Shown here: positions 58,629-64,000 of the stretch, in pieces | Numbering within the stretch: position 1 is the first letter of the stretch | How the letters are laid out: the number at the start of each line of letters is the position of its first letter | DNA from: Albifimbria verrucaria | Lineage: Eukaryota > Ascomycota > Sordariomycetes > Hypocreales > Stachybotryaceae | Direction: 5' to 3' | Assembly (NCBI GenBank): GCA_020081605.1 | Contig: JAHREC010000011.1 | Coordinates: forward strand, 3,720,001 to 3,784,000 | DNA: 64,000 bases | The notes under the pieces: generated by a model | Databases searched by the model: none | What the model was told of the DNA's origin: nothing | What the model saw: the letters and a program-made list of their open reading frames with translations, nothing else | Position numbers and translations under genes: made by a program

Positions 58629-59755
58629 ATGGCACCCCACAACGATGCTCCATCTCCGGCCGGGAGCTTCACTACGTCCTTCAGAACATTCCCGTTCCGA
58701 CAATCTGCTGGTCTTCGTGCTGGCAGTGTCACACCGGCAGACTCTCAGTCCACCCATAGTAGCTCCTCCGATGCTGCCTCAATAGACGCAGGATTCCGCA
58801 AGGCACGATCTTTGCTTCCTGGTGTATATGTACCAACCGTTTGCTTCTTTGATCCCGAGACAGAAGACCTGGATACCGCCACCATCGCCCAGCACGCTGT
58901 ACGACTTGCCCGTGCTGGTGTGACAGGTCTTGCAACCCAGGGCTCGAACGGTGAAGCCGTCCACCTGACTCATGCCGAGCGCCAGGTGGTGACGGCCACT
59001 ACCAGGACTGCCCTGGATGAGAATGGGTTCGGAGATATGCCCATTATTGTTGGCTGTGGCAGCCAGAGCACACGAGAGACTATTGATTATTGCAAGGAAG
59101 CATACGAGGTTGGCGGTGATTACGCCCTGGTGCTACCTCCGTCATACTATGCCTCTCTCCACGCCCCTCATCAAAGACGGTAGTGGAGTACTTCACAAAG
59201 GTTGCGGATAGTTCGCCCATCCCGATCATCATATACAATTTCCCAGGCGCTGTAGGCGGCCTAGATCTGTCGTCCGATGTCATCATCAAGCTTTCTCAGC
59301 ACCCCAACATCGTTGGAGTCAAGCTGACCTGCGGAAACACTGGAAAACTAAACCGAGTGGCTGCAGCAACTCGCAAGCTGTCCACCGCGTATGACCCTGA
59401 AAACCCCGACTTTGTTGTCCTTGCGGGATCCGCCGACTTCACAGTTCAGTCACTTTCTGGCGGTGGCCACGGCATTCTCGCCGGCCTGGCTAACATCGCA
59501 CCCAAAACCTGCATCAAGACCATGCAGCTCTACCAACAGGGCAAGTTTTCCGAGGCACAAAAACTCCAGGAAGTGCTCTCAGAAGGCGATTGGACGGCGA
59601 TCCAAGGCGGCGTGATTGGCGTCAAAGCTGGATTGCAAGGCTGGATGGGCTACGGCGGTTACGCGAGAAGCCCGCTACCGAAGCCGGATTCGGAGCAGGC
59701 TGCGATATGGAAGGAGGGATTCCGGAACCTGGTTACCATGGAAAAGTCTTTATAA
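58629..59755 (+). CDS. DapA-family class I aldolase (dihydrodipicolinate synthase-like)
   Basis: Schiff-base lyase of the DHDPS/N-acetylneuraminate lyase family. Fungi make lysine by the aminoadipate route, so a true lysine role is unlikely; fungal members often split 2-keto-3-deoxy sugar acids such as L-threo-3-deoxy-hexulosonate. Single exon, 375 residues after correction. An atypical Ser/Thr-rich extension of about 60 residues precedes the barrel, which begins near LLPGVYVPTVCFF. Family motifs are GLATQGSNGEAVHLTHAER, YALVLPPSYY, PIIIYNFPGAVGG (catalytic Tyr) and NIVGVKLTCGNTGK (Schiff-base Lys). The frame breaks at the C run 59164-59167; one lost C explains it. The gene stands alone, with about 5 kb and 2 kb of gene-free DNA on its two sides. 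Confidence 0.87.
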
Positions 59756-61702
59756 AAGATTCAATTGGTGAGAAAAGTTGGTTAATGGAAAAGTTCATGT
59801 CACGTCAAAAGGCGGAGGAGAGCACACTTCCACAAGGTATACCTGCTGAGCAGGAGTTGAGGAGGGATCACGTCATAATGTAAATATACACCTTCATGTC
59901 TATAGCCAAGCTCACACAGAGCTTGTTACCCCATGGCACGGCCTTGGATCGGTCAATATACCATGCGTTTTTGGATGAACGAGCCGCAACTCCACATGGC
60001 TTGAAGGTACATCAATGAATTGATATCACAAGACAATTCAAGGTTTCACTTGTGGGAGATTGTGGACAGATTAACCCATATATAGGCCAGCTACACGAAT
60101 GCTTAATTTAAATCAGATCATTGGCCAAGATCATACAAGGTGATGATGGCACAAGCGGTGGAATAGAAGCAGCGGTTGGTCGTTGGTGAGTATTCCCCAA
60201 ATTGCACTCATTCGAAAGAGGGATAAAAACCACGGATCCGTTCACGCTACGGCAGATGAATGCCGACGAGCAGATGGGGTTTTAGCCCTGGTAATGAGAG
60301 CTCATGACAGGTGGGCCATCATCCGGTGATGGGCAGGAATATGTCTTAGGGCCACGGATGAGACATGCATTCACTGCCCCTATCCGCAGTCTCAGGTACC
60401 ATTTTCCTCCTTTCTCCTAGCGCCAAGGCCTGTGCCGCGGTTGGGAGGCCAAATCAGCACTTTGTACTGTTTTGCCGTGACGGGAAACCGAGGATGTGAA
60501 CAAATGCAGCCAGTAGCCGGGGCACGGTGCGCCGCCTTATGGGCGATACGCCGTCCAAGCTCTTATTTCCAATGACTGTGATGTAACACTGCATTGTCTC
60601 GTATGAGCGCGTAGATCACGTCTTATTCTAAGGAGTGTCGGTAAAAGCTGATGCTTTGAAGGCCAACTGTCCGGAGTTGTAGCCATGAGAGCCGGGTTAT
60701 CCGGTTCGACGAACTACGGCAAGGGAACTCCCAGCCTCATCCTGGATGGTTACGCGCATGTGTAGCGTCCTGTCCTTTGGCTGATTTGTGATAGTGCGGC
60801 GTCGCAGTATTGGCGGTGAGGGCAATGTCTGGGCCCAACCACGCCGGTATTGCTTTTCAACCGCCAGTGCCTCCTGTACCACTCAAGCGCAGAGCAAGGA
60901 GGTGCGGCACTTGTGCTACCCCGGATGGCTGGGATAATAACATATTTAGAACGATTCCGTCGTGGCACAATATGGAAATAGTGGTCCATTAGTCGTGGCT
61001 GCACGACGTGTCGGATGACTTCATCTTCGAGATGCGTCTGACCGAGATACCATGGCTCTAATCGTCGATTCGCCAAGACGTCACGAGCAATGTCCGGGCC
61101 ACGAGCATGGCGTTCGGCTTTGGCCAAGCTAATGCAGGTCCCCAGCCGCTTTCCCGAAAGGAAATGAGTCAAAGAGCCAGCCGTCCGACCTTACAGGACT
61201 CCAAAATAGAAACACCTTCGTCCCTGCAGACGCCTTGCATCCCCTCGCATTGACATATTTCTATGTCATCGGAGGACCCAGCCGATGTAGGGCGATCATA
61301 GTAAAAGTCCAGTGGTTTTGATTGTTGCACTGCCTACTGATCTGCTGTCACGGACGGGATCATGGGTTGCGCTATCGAACCACCTTGACTTGCGTACGCA
61401 ACCTGATGTGCTCTGACTTGGCCAAACCCACCTACTCACTACTACGAAATAAGGTGGCGTTACGAGACGTTCAGGAGAACAGATGGGGTTTTCAGAGAGA
61501 ACAACGAAAAAGAAAAACGCATGGGCGTGTGTGCTCAGACCCTGGAACAGTCTCGTGCCATGACGGTGATTGACTCGTATGCCTGGTTAGTATATCACAG
61601 CGAGACCACCCCTTGCCTCCCTGGGACTGATTTGCCCGTGTGTATACAGCTCTTCGACATAAACGCAACTCTGACAACATTCAGGGAGCGCTAATTGTCA
61701 CG
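59756..61702. other. intergenic region upstream of tyrosinase
   Basis: This 1.9 kb stretch has no recognised gene. It holds the aldolase 3' region and the tyrosinase promoter. A possible leader is visible close to the ATG, where an in-frame upstream ATG at 61640 would add about 21 residues ahead of the signal peptide. Confidence 0.5.
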
Positions 61703-63726
61703 ATGAAGCTGTTAGGATTGCTCATCTCTTTTCTGACGCTGGGTGCAGTCCCGTTGGCTGTCGCTCAAAACCGTATCCCTATTACTGGAGTTCAAGTCGA
61801 CTCGAACGCTGGGGTTGTGCCAATACGGAAGAACATTGAGGACCTACAGGCACAGGGAGGGCCTCAATGGTACGTGCCATGCGTTGTTCGGCTGGACGTT
61901 CGGATTGTTGACCGTTGTGGTTAGGGATCTTTATGTTCGGGCCTTGAAGGCCATGTTCGACACCAGTGCTTCTAATTCACTATCTTATTTCCAAATCTCA
62001 GGTAATTGTTCCAATCTAGCAACATAAAGCAGCTCCTGACAGTTACGAGGCATCCATGGCAGGCCGTTTATCGAATGGAACGAAGGCGGAGGTAGAAGAA
62101 ATGATGCCTGGCTAGGGTATTGCCCACATAGTGTAAGTGATTCTCTGCAGTTTGTCTTGCTATCACTTACAGTGTCACAGGAAGACCTGTTTTTGCCATG
62201 GCACAGAGCCTACCTTCTCTTATTCGAGGTAAGAACACGCTTCTTCTTGGGCTTAGAGCCGGCTTTGACACGCAGTCCAGCAAACCCTGGTCGATCATGC
62301 GAAGCGGATCGCAAAAGAATACCCACAACGATATAGGTCAGACTACACGAGAGCTGCGGAAGGATTGAGAGCACCCTACTGGGACTGGGCTTCAAACAGC
62401 GAGGTTCCTCATGTCAGCACTCTCCAAAGAATCCAAATCAACATGCCGAATGGAAACAACCTTAAATTGACCGAGATTGGCAACCCAATGTATACATACA
62501 AGTTTCCAGACTCGGCACTTCGAGGAGACTATGGCCCATTCGACCAACAACAGAGAAAGCAAATGTATCGCTGCTCGAGCCCCGTAGCTATCCTGGCACT
62601 GCCAATAGCAATATGAGAAAGCGGCCTTACAAGGAATGGACGGTGAGTATACACAACAATCGCGTTAGCAGGAAGCTCAATCTGACCGTTCATAGTACGA
62701 TGCTCTCACATATTCCAAAACATTTTCGGAATTCTCATCGACGGGTGAGGGCGGTGTCAGCCTCGAACAAATCCACAATGGCGTACATTGGGATGCTGGA
62801 TGTGGCGGCCAGTTCCTGAATGCTGAATTCACGGCCTTCGATCCTCTTTTGTGGGTGTCTTTGAACAGTTTTGTTTTTTCACAACACTGACAATCTCGCC
62901 AGTATGCTCCATCACTGTAATGTAGATCGTCTGTGGGCCTATTGGCAAGCCCTGAACCCGAATGAGACGGTCTTCACAGGGACATACGCCGGTAAACCCC
63001 GATATTCGACGCCTGACAGGACAACAATCTCGCCCAAGTCGCCTCTCAATCCATTTTACAGGACCAAAGAGGCATTCCACACGACAGAGTCCGTCACATC
63101 TATCAAGGGCTTCGGCTACTCATACCAGGGGCTGGAGAACTCAAAGTGGTCTTCGAACCAGGTGAAAACGAACGTAAAAAAATCATCAACGACCTGTACC
63201 GGTACGACGATAACGATGACTCTTCATCTAGGTTGGTGCGCCGGGATGAAGAGAAGACTCGATACTTTGTGACAGTTCAGCTCGACGTGACCCAGGTCGA
63301 GCGACCCTGCTCTGTGGACGTGTATCTGGATGGAGAGCACGCCGGTAGCCTGGTAGTCATGGCACAACCGCCATACGGAACTATCCACGGAAGTTTCGCC
63401 ATCGACAAAGTTGTCGAGAAGAAAGGCATGCATTACTTGGCGACGGACGAGGCTGTCGATAAAATCGAGTCGGCGTTGAATGTCAAGATCGTCAAGGTGG
63501 GTTACCTGCGGCACTCGCCCATGTCTATGAACACGAACTAACCACGACACTGCAGGGTTCTGACGGAAGCGAAATACCAGCTGATTCTGTGCCAAGTCTG
63601 GAAATTGACTTGGAAGACGTCAATGTTGTGCTCCCCAAGTCAAATGACCAACTGCCCCAGTACAGCGAGGCAAGACGCCGGCCGGCATATGGGCAGAAGA
63701 AAATCAAGGACAACGGATGCCAATGA
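61703..63726 (+). CDS. secreted tyrosinase
   Basis: Type-3 copper monooxygenase that oxidises phenols to quinones, as in melanin formation. Eight exons, with introns at 61870-61924, 62002-62049, 62133-62180, 62230-62281, 62643-62695, 62851-62902 and 63497-63555; 552 residues after correction. Residues 1-22 are a signal peptide (LLGLLISFLTLGAVPLAVAQ). CuA ligands are the His of GIHGRPFIEW, of GYCPHS and of LPWHRAYLL; the Cys two before the second His suggests the usual Cys-His thioether. CuB ligands lie in IHNGVHWDAGC and in FDPLFMLHHCNVDRLWAYW, which is split by intron 6. The C-terminal domain runs from about KTRYFVTVQLDV onward. The frame breaks at the C run 62580-62583 and the A run 63176-63182 (one lost base each). 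The start is chosen at 61703 for the signal peptide. Confidence 0.92.
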
Positions 63727-64000
63727 TTTTCCAAGCATGCATGCTGATTCCAGTATTTTGATCGACAGTGGGTACTTAACCAATTCAGACCGAGCATGCA
63801 GAATTGGTGTTACCTTGCCGCAAGGCCGGCTTTTCCTTTGTATATATTTTCTTTTTCCTTCACAGGTCCATGTCCACAAGATCGAAGACTTTCTTTCTCA
63901 AACATGATTATACTTCACATATCTCCCGAGGCAGGAGGTCGTTTTCTTTGTACCGACAGCCTTATAAATACAGACTGATATTGTTGGTATGAATATAATA
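63727..64000. other. 3' flank of tyrosinase
   Basis: AT-rich sequence with T-rich runs, consistent with a 3' UTR and polyadenylation region. No further gene was seen before the window ends. Confidence 0.5.

Noticed and set aside
1..64000. CRISPR arrays, bacterial operons, rRNA, tRNA, telomeric repeats or intact transposons
   Set aside because: The window is eukaryotic. No regular repeat-spacer pattern, TTAGGG array, terminal repeats with transposase, or tRNA box pair was seen by eye. A tRNAscan and repeat search would be needed to exclude small ones.

Overview
This window looks like nuclear DNA from a filamentous ascomycete, most likely a sordariomycete and probably of the order Hypocreales. 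The genes carry short GT-AG introns of about 45-80 nt with CTAAC-like branch sites. Coding GC is moderate, promoters are CT-rich, and the gene set is typical of such fungi (DASH subunit DUO1, AIM21, PBY1, TVP18, vacuolar Ca2+-ATPase, SCY1). The order is inferred from protein style only and was not tested by any search.

Layout. 0-4 kb: two unrecognised genes, one broken (minus) and one with a possible retropepsin-like core (plus). 4.4-7.4 kb: peroxisomal thiolase converging on an ornithine cyclodeaminase/mu-crystallin gene. 8.8-16.4 kb: TVP18, AIM21 and a small membrane-protein gene. 16.8-24.5 kb: DNA2 helicase-nuclease, complex I ESSS subunit, branched-chain aminotransferase. 25.7-31.2 kb: SCY1 pseudokinase converging on a SIR2/HST1-type sirtuin. 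34.5-38.7 kb: PMC1-type Ca2+-ATPase. 43.1-45.6 kb: PBY1 (SurE + tubulin-tyrosine-ligase domains). 46.3-53.6 kb: a compact block of a nuclear protein of unknown function, DUO1, RNase H2 subunit B and MCM10. Its two divergent promoters each carry a close pair of ACGCGT (MCB) boxes, which suggests shared G1/S control by MBF. 53.6-64 kb: gene-poor, holding only a DapA-family aldolase and a secreted tyrosinase.

Nearly every longer gene is interrupted by one or more one-base frameshifts. In most cases adding one base to a short C/G (sometimes A) run restores the frame, and in most multi-exon genes the corrected exon total is again a multiple of three. The simplest reading is uncorrected homopolymer error in the assembly, so I annotate these as intact genes and give the break positions. 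All functions are inferred by reading motifs; no database search was possible.
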